The position numbers were made by a program, and so were the translations under genes. From NCBI RefSeq assembly GCF_001038455.1, contig NZ_LDUY01000012.1, forward strand, positions 1 through 60,529: a stretch of 60,529 nucleotides of DNA, written 5' to 3'. The notes under the pieces were generated by a model. That model searched no databases. It was not told the DNA's origin and saw only the letters and a program-made list of their open reading frames with translations. The stretch is from Fructobacillus sp. EFB-N1 (lineage in GTDB: Bacteria > Bacillota > Bacilli > Lactobacillales > Lactobacillaceae). Below, one piece after another: positions 16,703-26,238 of this stretch; the first letter of the stretch is position 1, and every line of letters begins with the position of its first letter.

Positions 16703-17836
16703 TTAAGACTGCAAAGTCTGATTTAACTTAAGGGTAACTGTCTTCTTCTCAGTACCACGGTAGTAAGTCAGCGTTGTCTTATCGCCGACCTTATGCGTGT
16801 ACAATTGTTCACGCAAATCAGCCTGGTTGGCAACTGTCTTACCATCAATACCAACAATCACGTCATACTTCTTCAGACCCGCCTTATCTGCTGGTGAACC
16901 GCTGTTGACCTTGTAGAGGACCACACCACCGTTAACGGTGTTTGGAATCTTCAGCGTTGACTGCTGCTCGTTAACGGGCACCTGCGACAGGTTAATCATC
17001 TGAATTCCCAGTGCCGGCCTTGTCACCTTACCGTCCTTTACCAGCTTATTGACGACATCAACAACCTGGTCCGAAGGAATCGCAAAACCAATTCCTTCAA
17101 CCGCTGTGCCGTTTGATGACGATGACAGCTTCATCGAGTTAATTCCAACAACCTGTCCCGCTAAGTTAATCAAAGGGCCACCGGAGTTTCCGGGATTAAT
17201 AGCGGCATCGGTTTGAATAACCGTTGAACCACCATAATTTTGGCCGGTATCATCATCCGCTTGAACCAAACGCTTCGTGGCCGAAATAATCCCTTCCGTT
17301 ACAGAGGAAGCATATTGTGATCCCAATGGTGACCCAATCGCCAATACCTGTTGACCAACGGAAATTTTAGCAGAATCGCCAAAGGAAGCCGTTGAAATCA
17401 TCGAAGAGTCAGTAATCTTCAAAACGGCCAAATCAGTTAAGGAGTCCTTACCGACCAACTCCGCCGTCACCGTCTTATTATCGTTGGTGATCACCTGAAG
17501 CTTATCAGCACCGTCAATCACGTGGTTATTGGTCACGATAAAGGCAGAACCTTCAGCCTTTTTATAGACAAAGCCAGACCCTTCCGATGATTCATTATAA
17601 GTGTTACCGCTCTTTTTAAAGTTAATTACTGAAACAACAGAGTTAGCTACCTTGTTGTAAGCAGTGGTGGCCGTATTCTTAGAAGTCATCGTTTTTGTTG
17701 TTGTCGCCTTAGTCCGAACCGGACTATGCGTCACTTGGTAATTTTGATAAATCTCTTGTCCAGCTAAAACAGCTCCACCACCAATTACACCGGCTAAGGC
17801 TCCAGCCAAAATTAAATTCGTTAGGTTCTTTTGCAT
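16703..17836 (-). CDS. htrA: HtrA-type serine protease with PDZ domain
   Basis: Surface quality-control protease acting on misfolded exported proteins. The 377 residues begin with a membrane anchor (8-30). The trypsin-like domain has His105 (NNHVID), Asp135 (DSLTDLAV) and Ser218 (GNSGGP), and a C-terminal PDZ domain (about 275-370) recognises substrates. ATG 17836 follows TTGGAGAC. It lies directly after walK on the same strand, as in many Firmicutes, and is probably co-transcribed with it. Confidence 0.95.
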   Translation of the reverse strand: MQKNLTNLILAGALAGVIGGGAVLAGQEIYQNYQVTHSPVRTKATTTKTMTSKNTATTAYNKVANSVVSVINFKKSGNTYNESSEGSGFVYKKAEGSAFIVTNNHVIDGADKLQVITNDNKTVTAELVGKDSLTDLAVLKITDSSMISTASFGDSAKISVGQQVLAIGSPLGSQYASSVTEGIISATKRLVQADDDTGQNYGGSTVIQTDAAINPGNSGGPLINLAGQVVGINSMKLSSSSNGTAVEGIGFAIPSDQVVDVVNKLVKDGKVTRPALGIQMINLSQVPVNEQQSTLKIPNTVNGGVVLYKVNSGSPADKAGLKKYDVIVGIDGKTVANQADLREQLYTHKVGDKTTLTYYRGTEKKTVTLKLNQTLQS

Positions 17837-17907
17837 GGTCGTCTCCAAAATTTGTTAACACCACTATACTTGAGTGAAATTAAGCAGAAATTAAGGTCAC
17901 GAAAGAC

Positions 17908-19797
17908 TTAATCTTCATCCCACTGTTTTCCAGTCGATAACAAGTCATCTTGAACGTAGTTAAGGGTCATCTTAAAGGTTGACCCTTCATTTTCTTTTGA
18001 TTCGACCCAGATGTGACCACCAAACTTTTCAACCACTTCCTTAGAAATCGCCAATCCCAGTCCAGTCCCTCCTTGGGCTCGCGACCGTGATTTATCAACA
18101 CGGAAGAAACGGTTAAAGACCTTTTTTTGGTCAACAGCAGGGATTCCCAGGCCTTGATCTTGAATACTAATCAGCACCTTATCTCTTGATTTTTCCAATG
18201 AGACCGTAATGGTGCCACCATCGGGTGAGTACTTAATCGCATTATTCATCAGATTATCAATGACTTGGGTCATCTTATCATGGTCAATATCAACCCAGAA
18301 TTCTTGATCGGTTGGGATATGACGAACAATCTTAATCTTTCGATCCGAATTTAAGTCCTTTGACGGTGACAACAGAATCATATCAAAACGGTCCAAAATA
18401 AAGTTCAACATGGTATTTAGTTGAACCAACTCGGTCTTAACTTCCATCGTCCCCTGGTCCATCCGTGACAACTCAAGCAAATCAGATACCATCCGCGACA
18501 TCCGGTCCGTTTCGTTTTGAATCACCGTCAAAAATTCGCCAAGAATTTTAGGATCTTCCTTAGCGCCTTCCTGCAAAGACTCGACGTAGGACGCTACAGT
18601 GGTCAACGGTGTTCGCAGTTCGTGAGAAACGTTGGAAACAAAGTCACGGCGGTCCTGATCAATCTTCTTCTGTTCCGTGATATCATGCAAAATCAGAACC
18701 ATGGCATTAATCAAGCCAGAAGGATTTTTAATCAAAGAGACCCGAACTTCAATAATCCGTTGACCGACATCAACCGTCATCGCTCGTTGTTGCTTAATCA
18801 AGTCTCGAACACTTTGGTATTCAGGGAGGTCCAACAGGTCAAAGACCTGCTGACCCAGTGCTGCTTGTTCGCTGACACCAAGCAACTTGGTTGCTGCCCG
18901 ATTAATAATCGTCAGTTGGCCATTCGCATTCGTCAGCAAAACCCCATCAGCCATATGATGAAGAATAGAATGGAGGCGGTTACGTTCATTGCTAATGATT
19001 TCGGTTGATTCCGCAATCCGGTTTGATAACGTATTGACCGAATGGGCCAATTGCGAAATCTCATCCGAACCAGAAATCGTGTTAACCATCGAATAATCAC
19101 CAGCCGCAATCCGGGCTGTCTGCTTATTGATGATTTCAATTGGGCGCGTCAACGTCCGAGATAGAATAAAGGCCAAATAAACTGAAGCCACAAGTGTTAG
19201 CAAGCCGGCCAATAAAAACAAGAACAAGATTTGGCGAGCATTGGCGTAAACCTTCTCTAGGCTAGCATAAACTACCACAATCCCAACAGGCTTCTCGCCT
19301 GCTTTACTTGGAGTATTAGTACCGTTAGCATACAGCTGACGAGTTACCACCGCCTGTTGGCCGTTGCCTTGGTCGCGGTCCTGGGTACGAATTTTAAGGT
19401 ATGAATTCCCACCAGCTAAGGCACTTTCACTATTAGAATCAATTTTTTTGGGCAATAGCGACTTCTTTGTCGACTGGCTGGAAACTAAATTGCCGGATTT
19501 ATCATAGACTAAGACGTTTTCGACAAGGTTTGAATCAAAGTCCCTGACCGATGTATCCACTTTAGCCTGGTTAACCTTACCAGTTTCAGTGTCCAGTCCT
19601 TCAACAATTTTCTTGGTCACATAGGTTGGCATTGTCAACTCTGCTTCACTGGCAATGAGGTCATGCTGCTCGATTTGATGGACAAAGAAAACTCCAAACG
19701 ACTCTAAAATAACAATTAAAAAAAGGACAAAGACAAACGTTATCCGGAATCGAATCGATTGTAAGAGTTTAACAATGACTTTCATAATTCCTGACAA
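17908..19797 (-). CDS. walK: WalK sensor histidine kinase
   Basis: Membrane sensor of the essential cell-wall WalRK system. Numbered from TTG 19797, it has membrane segments at 17-39 and 188-212 flanking an extracytoplasmic PAS-like sensor. HAMP covers about 213-265, PAS about 270-375, the dimerisation domain carries phospho-acceptor His392 (NVSHELRTPL), and an ATPase domain with DQGLGIP and GGTGLGLAI ends the protein. The start is uncertain: the TTG has better spacing to AAAGGACGG, while the ATG at 19785 gives 625 residues. It follows walR by 24 bases. Confidence 0.95.
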   Translation of the reverse strand: MSGIMKVIVKLLQSIRFRITFVFVLFLIVILESFGVFFVHQIEQHDLIASEAELTMPTYVTKKIVEGLDTETGKVNQAKVDTSVRDFDSNLVENVLVYDKSGNLVSSQSTKKSLLPKKIDSNSESALAGGNSYLKIRTQDRDQGNGQQAVVTRQLYANGTNTPSKAGEKPVGIVVVYASLEKVYANARQILFLFLLAGLLTLVASVYLAFILSRTLTRPIEIINKQTARIAAGDYSMVNTISGSDEISQLAHSVNTLSNRIAESTEIISNERNRLHSILHHMADGVLLTNANGQLTIINRAATKLLGVSEQAALGQQVFDLLDLPEYQSVRDLIKQQRAMTVDVGQRIIEVRVSLIKNPSGLINAMVLILHDITEQKKIDQDRRDFVSNVSHELRTPLTTVASYVESLQEGAKEDPKILGEFLTVIQNETDRMSRMVSDLLELSRMDQGTMEVKTELVQLNTMLNFILDRFDMILLSPSKDLNSDRKIKIVRHIPTDQEFWVDIDHDKMTQVIDNLMNNAIKYSPDGGTITVSLEKSRDKVLISIQDQGLGIPAVDQKKVFNRFFRVDKSRSRAQGGTGLGLAISKEVVEKFGGHIWVESKENEGSTFKMTLNYVQDDLLSTGKQWDED

Positions 19798-19821
19798 CGA
19801 GTGCCCGTCCTTTCATAGTTT

Positions 19822-20535
19822 TTATTTATTTGGGTTCTTACCTGATGAGAGGTAATAACCAACACCACGACGCGTTCCTAACCAAACAGGATGTGATGGT
19901 ACATCTTCAATTTTCTCACGCAAACGACGAACTGTCACATCGACCGCACGAACATCGCCGAAATAATCGTAACCCCAAACCTGACGAAGTAGGTTTTCAC
20001 GGTTCATGACTTGGCCGATATGTTGGGCCATGTATGAGAGCAATTCAAACTCACGGTGCGTCAATTCAAGGTCAACACCGTCTTTGGTGACCATATAGGT
20101 CTTTGTATGGATAATCAAGTTACCAAGTTGAATGTCTTCTTGGTTAACCGCTGGGTCATCTGACCGACTTGGCGTGTGACGATTACGCAAGTTCGCCTTC
20201 ACTCGGGCAACTAATTCACGGTTCGAGAATGGCTTAGTGATGTAGTCATCAGCCCCCATTTCCAAACCAATAACCTTATCAATTTCAGAGTCCTTAGCCG
20301 TCACCATAATAACTGGTGTCTTATCCTTAGCCCGAATTTGACGCAAAACTTCAATTCCTTCAACTTCAGGAAGCATTTGATCTAACAATACCAAATCAGG
20401 ATTTTCTGACTTGTACAATTCCAATGCCTCGGCTCCGTCACCAGCCGTTACGACCTCGTAACCTTCTTTTACCAAGTTAAACTTGATGATATCCGAAATT
20501 GGCTTTTCATCATCAACCACTAAAATTTTATACAT
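19822..20535 (-). CDS. walR: WalR response regulator
   Basis: OmpR-family DNA-binding partner of WalK, controlling cell-wall hydrolases. The 237 residues form a receiver domain with phospho-acceptor Asp52 (LVLLDQMLP) and a winged-helix domain (about 135-232) with the conserved VRRLREKIE recognition helix. ATG 20535 follows TTGGAGAC. The secreted amidase at 11862-13445 would be a typical target, but I found no convincing double TGTWAH box in front of it. Confidence 0.96.
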   Translation of the reverse strand: MYKILVVDDEKPISDIIKFNLVKEGYEVVTAGDGAEALELYKSENPDLVLLDQMLPEVEGIEVLRQIRAKDKTPVIMVTAKDSEIDKVIGLEMGADDYITKPFSNRELVARVKANLRNRHTPSRSDDPAVNQEDIQLGNLIIHTKTYMVTKDGVDLELTHREFELLSYMAQHIGQVMNRENLLRQVWGYDYFGDVRAVDVTVRRLREKIEDVPSHPVWLGTRRGVGYYLSSGKNPNK

Positions 20536-20577
20536 ACGCGTCTCCAATTAAAACATTTTTCATTCGTTATTGTAACA

Positions 20578-20603
20578 TAAAAAATTGGCCTTTCAGCCAA
20601 TTT
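20578..20603 (-). terminator. Hairpin with T-run just upstream of walR
   Basis: AAATTGGC-TGAAAG-GCCAATTTTTT on the minus strand lies some 45-70 bases before walR, with a TACAAT just downstream. It could be a second terminator behind prs or an attenuator in the walR leader. Confidence 0.45.
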
Positions 20604-20617
20604 ACGAATAATCCTCA

Positions 20618-20658
20618 CAAAAAAGACTATTTTTAGCACTCTGGCCAAAAACAGTCTC
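20618..20658 (-). terminator. prs terminator
   Basis: AGACT and TTTTGGC pair with GCTAAAA and AGTCT, followed by TTTTTT on the minus strand. Confidence 0.7.
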
Positions 20659-20690
20659 TCAATAGTTACTTTATCTTTCCTGTAAACGCC

Positions 20691-21680
20691 TTAGTCTTCT
20701 TGTGAACTACGACGGCGGAAGCGGTGCTTAAACATTGGACTAATCGCTTCGTTCAATGAAACACGGCGAATAGCTTCACCAATCAACTCACCAACAGAAA
20801 CAATTTCCAGCTTGTCAAACTTCTTTGAGTCTGGCAAGTTAATGGAATCGGTCACAATCACCTTAGTGAAAACGGAATTTTGCAAACGTTCCAAAGCTGG
20901 TCCTGAGAAGACAGCGTGTGATGCGGCCACGTAAACTTCCGTAGCACCGTGCTCCAACACTAATTGAGCACCCTGCGTAATCGTTCCGGCTGTATCAATC
21001 ATGTCATCGACCATGATGGCCGTTTTACCAGCAACATCACCAACAATTGAGCCAACCTCTGCCACGTTTGGCTTCGGACGACGCTTGTCAATCACGGCAA
21101 CCGGCGCTTCCAAACCAAGCATGTTGTTCAAATTGCGGGCACGTGTCATTCCACCGTGATCAGGTGAAACAACAACGGCGTTTTCCTTGTCGGCAATACC
21201 AGTTTCAATCAAGTAATCGGCCAACAATGGAGCTCCCTGCAAGTGATCCATTGGTAGGTCAAAAAACCCTTGAATTTGAGCAGCGTGCAAGTCCAGAGCC
21301 ATCACGCGAGTGGCTCCTGCTCGTTCAATCATATTAGCAACCAACTTGGCTGTAATTGGTTCACGTGAGCGAGCCTTCCGGTCCTGACGAGCATAACCGT
21401 AATAAGGCAAAACCACGTTGATTTGGTCGGCTGATGCCCGCTTCAAGGCATCAATCATAATCAACAATTCCATCAGGTTATCGTTAACCGGTTGGGATGT
21501 TGATTGAATCACAAAGACATCTGCGCCACGGACAGATTCTTCAATGTTAATTTGCACTTCACCATCAGCAAAGCGCTTCACCGAGATGTCACTTAATGGC
21601 ACACCGACTTCAGCAGCAATTTTTTCTGCTAAGGGGTGGTTCGATGAGAGAGAAAAGAGTTTTAGGTTTGACTTAGTCAT
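20691..21680 (-). CDS. prs: Ribose-phosphate pyrophosphokinase
   Basis: Makes PRPP from ribose-5-phosphate and ATP for nucleotide, histidine and NAD synthesis. The 329 residues include the flexible loop [17 protein letters not shown] (about 100-116) with the catalytic Arg/Lys, and the PRPP-binding loop [11 protein letters not shown] (about 223-233). GGAGTA precedes ATG 21680. An extended -10 TG-T-TATAAT (21725-21720) lies about 40 bases upstream. Confidence 0.96.
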   Translation of the reverse strand: MTKSNLKLFSLSSNHPLAEKIAAEVGVPLSDISVKRFADGEVQINIEESVRGADVFVIQSTSQPVNDNLMELLIMIDALKRASADQINVVLPYYGYARQDRKARSREPITAKLVANMIERAGATRVMALDLHAAQIQGFFDLPMDHLQGAPLLADYLIETGIADKENAVVVSPDHGGMTRARNLNNMLGLEAPVAVIDKRRPKPNVAEVGSIVGDVAGKTAIMVDDMIDTAGTITQGAQLVLEHGATEVYVAASHAVFSGPALERLQNSVFTKVIVTDSINLPDSKKFDKLEIVSVGELIGEAIRRVSLNEAISPMFKHRFRRRSSQED

Positions 21681-21719
21681 TTTTGCTACTCCAGATTAAA
21701 GAACAACGATTTCTTATAT

Positions 21720-21728
21720 ATTATAACA
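21720..21728 (-). promoter_or_regulatory. prs promoter (extended -10)
   Basis: TG-T-TATAAT on the minus strand. It sits beside an inverted pair of the repeat octamer, AAAATCAG at 21731-21738 and CTGATTTT at 21761-21768, which may serve as terminator of the upstream HAD gene. Confidence 0.5.
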
Positions 21729-21813
21729 ATAAAATCAGGACAACTGGGCAAAAAAAGCGACTGATTTTATCATCGTCGCTTGTAATCTTAAGTTACTAAT
21801 CTATTGCTACCAA

Positions 21814-22632
21814 TTAATCGGCTAAAATAAAGCGCTCGATGGCTTTTGCGACACCATCATGGTTGTTATCAGTCGTCTCCTGGTTAGCAATAGCCTTAAT
21901 TGATGGCACCGCATTTCCCATGGCGACTCCAATTCCGGCAGCTTCAATCATCGTATGATCGTTTTCCTGGTCACCAATCGCCATTGTTTCTGACTGGTCG
22001 ATGCCCAATTCCTTGGCCAAGGCCAACAGCGCCTGGCCCTTAGAAGCAGCCGTATTCATAAATTCAAGGTTATTTGGGGTTGAACGAACCACATTGGCCT
22101 CTTGCTTCAGCTCTGCCGGTACCTTTGCCTGAATGCTATCCATAAAGGCCTCGTCACCAATAGCAATTGCCTTGACAAAGGAGGTTTCCTTCAACTCTGA
22201 AACTTCGTCCTTAATGGTCAATGGGAGACTGACCACAAAGTTCTCCTGACTAGCAAAGACATTCACATTCGTCATCACCGTATAAGCGTCAGAGTCTGAC
22301 TCAACCTGAATATAGGTGTTATTATCCGCTGCAAATTGCTGTGCCTTCAAAAAAGTGGTCCATGGCAAGGCAGCACGGTGGAGAGTCTTTTGACCATCCG
22401 TTGTTTGGACCAAGCCGCCATTGTGGGTAATCACATAATGGTCTTCGCCCAAGAGATCTAATTCATTCAAAATCTTCTTAACGCCTGTCTCTGGTCGCCC
22501 AGTGGTAATCACCACATGAACACCCTGTGCCGTCGCTTTTTGGATAGCACTTTTTACCGCCGGTGTAATCTCGCGATTATCGTTATAAAGCGTGCCGTCA
22601 ATATCAATCGAAACAAGTTTAATTGCTTGCAT
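21814..22632 (-). CDS. Cof-type HAD phosphatase
   Basis: A soluble HAD-IIB hydrolase of the YidA/Cof group, which act on sugar phosphates or similar. The 272 residues contain motif I DIDGTLYND (catalytic Asp near 10 and 12), motif II TTGRP, a conserved Lys in SKGQALL and motif III-IV GDQENDHTMIEAAG. The cap domain (about 85-190) is type IIB. The substrate cannot be told. It is upstream of prs on the same strand, with an inverted octamer pair between them. Confidence 0.88.
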   Translation of the reverse strand: MQAIKLVSIDIDGTLYNDNREITPAVKSAIQKATAQGVHVVITTGRPETGVKKILNELDLLGEDHYVITHNGGLVQTTDGQKTLHRAALPWTTFLKAQQFAADNNTYIQVESDSDAYTVMTNVNVFASQENFVVSLPLTIKDEVSELKETSFVKAIAIGDEAFMDSIQAKVPAELKQEANVVRSTPNNLEFMNTAASKGQALLALAKELGIDQSETMAIGDQENDHTMIEAAGIGVAMGNAVPSIKAIANQETTDNNHDGVAKAIERFILAD

Positions 22633-22703
22633 AAAATTAGCCCCTTTTCAAGATTATGTCAATTATAGCAAAGTTTAGTTAGGCTTTGCCGATAAATGAG
22701 TAT

Positions 22704-22731
22704 AAAAAAAGAACCGCCGAGGCGATTCTTT
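22704..22731 (-). terminator. Phosphoketolase terminator
   Basis: AGAATCGC pairs with GCGGTTCT around a four-base loop, followed by TTTTTTT on the minus strand. Confidence 0.7.
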
Positions 22732-22745
22732 CAAGTGTTAATAGC

Positions 22746-25199
22746 TTACTTCAAAGCAGACCATTGCCACTTAGTGAATTCTTCGATATCGCGACCTTCT
22801 TCACGGGTCACCTTCATGTGCTTTGCCAAGATGTCATCCATCTTAGTGATGAATGTATCGGCAGCAGCTTGATCAACTGCACCACGGTCTGCAAGGACAG
22901 CAACAGCTTCCTTAGCTTGGTGGAAACGATCAAGGTGTGAGTAAACACGCATGTCGTAAGTAGTTGTGATGTCACCATCTTCACGGTATCCGTGAACAAA
23001 GACGTCACCGCGGAACTTACGCTCGAAGAAGAATGATTCAACCAAGTCTTCGTATCCGTGGAATCCGAAGATAACTGGTGTATCAGCTTGGAAGAACTTG
23101 TTGAATTCGTCATCTGACAATTCACGTTCGTCGTTTCCAGCTGATTCTGACTTTTTCTGCAAACGAAGCAATTCAACAACGTTTACATAGCGGAACTTAA
23201 CTTCAGGGAATTCCTGGTTAACCAACCACAATGCGGCCAAAGTTTCGATTGTTGGTTCTGTACCAGCAGAAGCAAATGTGATGTCCACATCAGCTGATGG
23301 TGCAGTAGATGCCCAATCGATAACCTTCAAACCTTCAGTAGCCAACACTTCAGCTTCAGCAGCTGAGAACCACTGTTGACGTGGTTGCTTTGAGATAACC
23401 ATGTGGTTAACCTTTGAGTGTTCGCTGAAGGCACGTTCCATCACTGCCAAAGTTGAGTTACCATCGGCTGGCAAGTATTGACGGATGAAGTTTGACTTCT
23501 TTTCGGCCAAGTGAGTCAACATACCAGGATCCTGGTGAGTGTAACCGTTGTGGTCCTGCTGGAAAGCAGTTGAAGTAGAAATCAAGTTCAATGATGGGTA
23601 GTCATTACGCCATGCTTGTTCTGAAGCGTGACGCAACCACTTGAAGTGCTGAGTAATCATTGAGTCAACAACGCGCAAGAATGATTCGTATGAAGCGAAG
23701 ATTCCAACACGACCAGTCAAAGTATAACCTTCAAGCCAACCTTCAGCTTGGTGCTCTGACAATTGAGCATCCAAGATACGGCCTTCTGGAGCTTCGTATT
23801 GGTCGTTAGGGTTCTTAACTTCTTCCATCCATTGACGGTTAGTAGTATCAAACAATGACCACAAACGGTTTGACATCGTTTCATCAGGACCAAAGACACG
23901 GAATGACTTAGGGTTCATTTGCATTACCTTTTCAAGGTAGTTTGACAAAGTGAACATGTCCATGTTGCGGTTACCATCTGGCAAGATAGTTCCACGGTTG
24001 TCTGCGTTGATGTCGTTTACGTAATCGCGCCAGTCTGGCAAGTCAAGATCCTTAAGATCTTCACCGCGCTTACGACCACCGTTAGCGATTGGGTTAGCTG
24101 ACATACGCTTGTCGCCCTTAGGAGCGATAGCCTTCAATTCATCCTTCAATGAACCATCAGCGTTAAACAATTCTTCAGGCTTGTATGAGTTCATCCATTC
24201 TTCGAATTGTGGCAATGTGTCCAACTTTCCTTGTGCCAAAGGCAATGGAACTTGGTGGGCACGGAATGAATCTTCGATTGGCATTCCAGCTTGGTCGTGG
24301 GTAGGTCCACCCCAACCCTTTGGCAAGCGAGCAATAATCACTGGCCATGCAGGAATTGTACCATCTTCATACTTACCGTTTTCACGAGCATCCTTTTGGA
24401 TAGCTTGGATGTCTTCAATAGCAGTATCGAAGATATCAGCAGCCTTTTCATGGTAAGCCATGTAGTCATGGATGTCATCGTTTTCGATGAAACGAGCTGA
24501 GTAACCAAGACCTGCAAAGAAGTCCTTGATTTCTTCATCTGACATACGTGAAAAGACAGTTGGGTTTGAGATCTTAAATCCGTTCAAATCCAAGATTGGC
24601 AAAACAGCACCATCGTTCTTGGCATTCAAGAACTTGATTGAGTGCCATGAAGTCATTGATGGGCCAGTTTCGGCTTCACCATCACCAACAACGGCAAAAG
24701 CGATTTGGTCAGGGTTGTCCAGAACAGCACCGAATGCATGTGACAATGAGTAACCCAATTCTCCACCTTCATGCAATGAACCTGGAGTTTGGGCAGTCAT
24801 GTGTGAACCAATTCCACCTGGGAATGAGAAGCGCTTGAACAAAGTTGACATACCCTTCAAGTCTTGAGTAACTTCTGGGTAATCAGCAGTATATTCACCA
24901 TCAAGGTAAGCGTTCGTAACCATGACTTGGCCACCGTGACCAGGGCCACCGATGTAGAACATGTTCAAGTCATACTTGTTGATCAAACGGTTAGCATGAG
25001 CATACAAGAATGTTTGACCTGAGATAGTTCCCCAGTGTCCGATTGGCTTAACCTTAACATCTTCAGCTTGAATAGGCGTCTTAGTTACTGAGAACAATGG
25101 GTTTGACTTCAAAAAAATCATCCCAGCTGACAAATAGTTGGTTGCACGCCACCACTTATCAACAAGTTCCAAGTACTCTTTTGAGTTGTAATCAACCAT
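22746..25199 (-). CDS. xfp: Xylulose-5-phosphate/fructose-6-phosphate phosphoketolase
   Basis: Key enzyme of heterofermentation: it splits xylulose-5-phosphate (and in some members fructose-6-phosphate) with phosphate to acetyl phosphate and a shorter sugar phosphate, using thiamine diphosphate. The 817 residues contain [29 protein letters not shown] (diphosphate binding), [19 protein letters not shown] and the C-terminal [17 protein letters not shown], all family hallmarks. ATG 25199 follows GGAGT. Its promoter and a palindrome upstream suggest strong expression and possible control by the adjacent GntR regulator. Confidence 0.97.
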   Translation of the reverse strand: MVDYNSKEYLELVDKWWRATNYLSAGMIFLKSNPLFSVTKTPIQAEDVKVKPIGHWGTISGQTFLYAHANRLINKYDLNMFYIGGPGHGGQVMVTNAYLDGEYTADYPEVTQDLKGMSTLFKRFSFPGGIGSHMTAQTPGSLHEGGELGYSLSHAFGAVLDNPDQIAFAVVGDGEAETGPSMTSWHSIKFLNAKNDGAVLPILDLNGFKISNPTVFSRMSDEEIKDFFAGLGYSARFIENDDIHDYMAYHEKAADIFDTAIEDIQAIQKDARENGKYEDGTIPAWPVIIARLPKGWGGPTHDQAGMPIEDSFRAHQVPLPLAQGKLDTLPQFEEWMNSYKPEELFNADGSLKDELKAIAPKGDKRMSANPIANGGRKRGEDLKDLDLPDWRDYVNDINADNRGTILPDGNRNMDMFTLSNYLEKVMQMNPKSFRVFGPDETMSNRLWSLFDTTNRQWMEEVKNPNDQYEAPEGRILDAQLSEHQAEGWLEGYTLTGRVGIFASYESFLRVVDSMITQHFKWLRHASEQAWRNDYPSLNLISTSTAFQQDHNGYTHQDPGMLTHLAEKKSNFIRQYLPADGNSTLAVMERAFSEHSKVNHMVISKQPRQQWFSAAEAEVLATEGLKVIDWASTAPSADVDITFASAGTEPTIETLAALWLVNQEFPEVKFRYVNVVELLRLQKKSESAGNDERELSDDEFNKFFQADTPVIFGFHGYEDLVESFFFERKFRGDVFVHGYREDGDITTTYDMRVYSHLDRFHQAKEAVAVLADRGAVDQAAADTFITKMDDILAKHMKVTREEGRDIEEFTKWQWSALK

Positions 25200-25269
25200 G
25201 TAAATAGTACTCCTTTTTCTTTCAACGAAGCCCGCTTCTGCAAACTCCGGATATATATTTACAAGTCCT

Positions 25270-25298
25270 ATTATATCGAGAGTATTCCATTCATTCAA
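25270..25298 (-). promoter_or_regulatory. Phosphoketolase promoter
   Basis: TTGAAT (25298-25293) and a consensus TATAAT (25275-25270) are 17 bases apart on the minus strand, just after the gntR terminator. Confidence 0.8.
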
Positions 25299-25319
25299 GA
25301 AAAAAAGCCCTTTGGGCCT
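25299..25319 (-). terminator. gntR terminator
   Basis: GGCCC-AAA-GGGC followed by TTTTTTT on the minus strand, short but GC-rich, ending at the xfp -35. Confidence 0.65.
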
Positions 25320-25349
25320 AACTTTTTCGTTTTTGGTTGCATTTCTTTA

Positions 25350-25371
25350 TTAATTGGGCCGGCCCAATTAA
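25350..25371. promoter_or_regulatory. Perfect 22-base palindrome, possible GntR operator
   Basis: The core AATTGGGCCGGCCCAATT, extended by TTA...TAA, is perfectly palindromic. Its half-site AATTGGnCC also occurs in the two candidate operators in front of gntR. It lies some 50 bases upstream of the xfp -35, between xfp and gntR. It could also fold as a hairpin in the gntR 3' end. Confidence 0.5.
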
Positions 25372-25417
25372 GCTTTATTAAACACATTCCATAAAATTGT
25401 TTACTAAATCAGTTTCC

Positions 25418-26146
25418 TTATTCCGAACCAAGCGAGACGAAAGCATTATAACGTAGGTATTTGTAGTGCAAGCGCATATTAGAATATTCCAACGGTGTCC
25501 CATCATCCATGAAGAAAATCCCTTCCATGATACCCACAGGTTCAGTTGCTTTGAGCTTTAACAGCTTCTGTTCTTCGGCATTGGATGGCTCGGTCATGAT
25601 GGTCATAAATGACCTTGTCACTGTCTTGGACTTGCGTTTTTCAACATATTCGTAAATGGATTTGGTCACCGTTTCCCGATTAAGCCCCGGCAATAAAGAA
25701 ATCGGCACGTAACCATACTCAATCATGAATGGCACGCCATCCAATTTACGGAGGCGTTTAATTTCATAAACGAAATCCCCATCGTTTAAAAATAATGCTG
25801 ATTGCTGCTCTGGCGTCGCCTGAATCACCCGGAAGTCCAGGAGCTCAATGCTGGGTGCCTGACCATTAATCCGAAAAGAATCCGAAACGCCCAAGTTTGA
25901 TCCCTCATGTTGAAAGATTGCCTGATTTTTCAGGTATAAGGGGTTCACAAAAGTTCCAGACCCACGCTTCTTAAAGATAATCCCCTGCTGGACCAAGACA
26001 TTGAGGGCCCGTTTGATGGAAGAACGTGAAACCTGGTAATCTGCCGCTAATGTTCGCTCATCTGGTAATTTGAGGTCTTCGTACTGACCCTGATAAATTT
26101 TTTGTTTGATATCGGCTTGCACCGTTACATAAATTGCTTCTGACAT
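25418..26146 (-). CDS. GntR-family regulator (HutC/UTRA type)
   Basis: A one-component repressor whose DNA binding is switched by a small molecule, often a sugar phosphate. The 242 residues start with a winged helix (about 1-70) with the motif LPDERTLAADYQVSRSSIKRALNVLVQQG. A UTRA ligand domain (about 90-240) follows, with FxYEIKRLRKLDGVPFMIE. There is no ribosome binding site, and TACAAT ends seven bases before the ATG, so the mRNA is probably leaderless. Its position beside xfp and the shared half-sites suggest it controls phosphoketolase. The ligand is unknown. Confidence 0.9.
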   Translation of the reverse strand: MSEAIYVTVQADIKQKIYQGQYEDLKLPDERTLAADYQVSRSSIKRALNVLVQQGIIFKKRGSGTFVNPLYLKNQAIFQHEGSNLGVSDSFRINGQAPSIELLDFRVIQATPEQQSALFLNDGDFVYEIKRLRKLDGVPFMIEYGYVPISLLPGLNRETVTKSIYEYVEKRKSKTVTRSFMTIMTEPSNAEEQKLLKLKATEPVGIMEGIFFMDDGTPLEYSNMRLHYKYLRYNAFVSLGSE

Positions 26147-26153
26147 AATATCT

Positions 26154-26199
26154 ATTGTAGCATAATTGGTCCGACCACTTTTTAAAATTGGTTCTAACT
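26154..26199. promoter_or_regulatory. gntR promoter with two candidate operators
   Basis: The gntR -10 TACAAT is at 26159-26154 on the minus strand. Just upstream are AATTGGTCCGACCA (26164-26177, with inverted repeat TGGTC-C-GACCA) and AATTGGTTCTAACT (26186-26199), with centres 22 bases apart. This suits autoregulation by a GntR dimer. Confidence 0.55.
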
Positions 26200-26223
26200 G
26201 CTTTTTCTCTGATTTTTTTCTTG

Positions 26224-26232
26224 TGCTAAAAT
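26224..26232 (+). promoter_or_regulatory. ybaK promoter (extended -10, leaderless)
   Basis: TG-C-TAAAAT ends six bases before ATG 26239 and there is no Shine-Dalgarno, so the transcript probably starts at or near the start codon. A CTGATTTT copy overlaps the expected -35 region (26209-26216). Confidence 0.5.
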
Positions 26233-26238
26233 AGAGTC

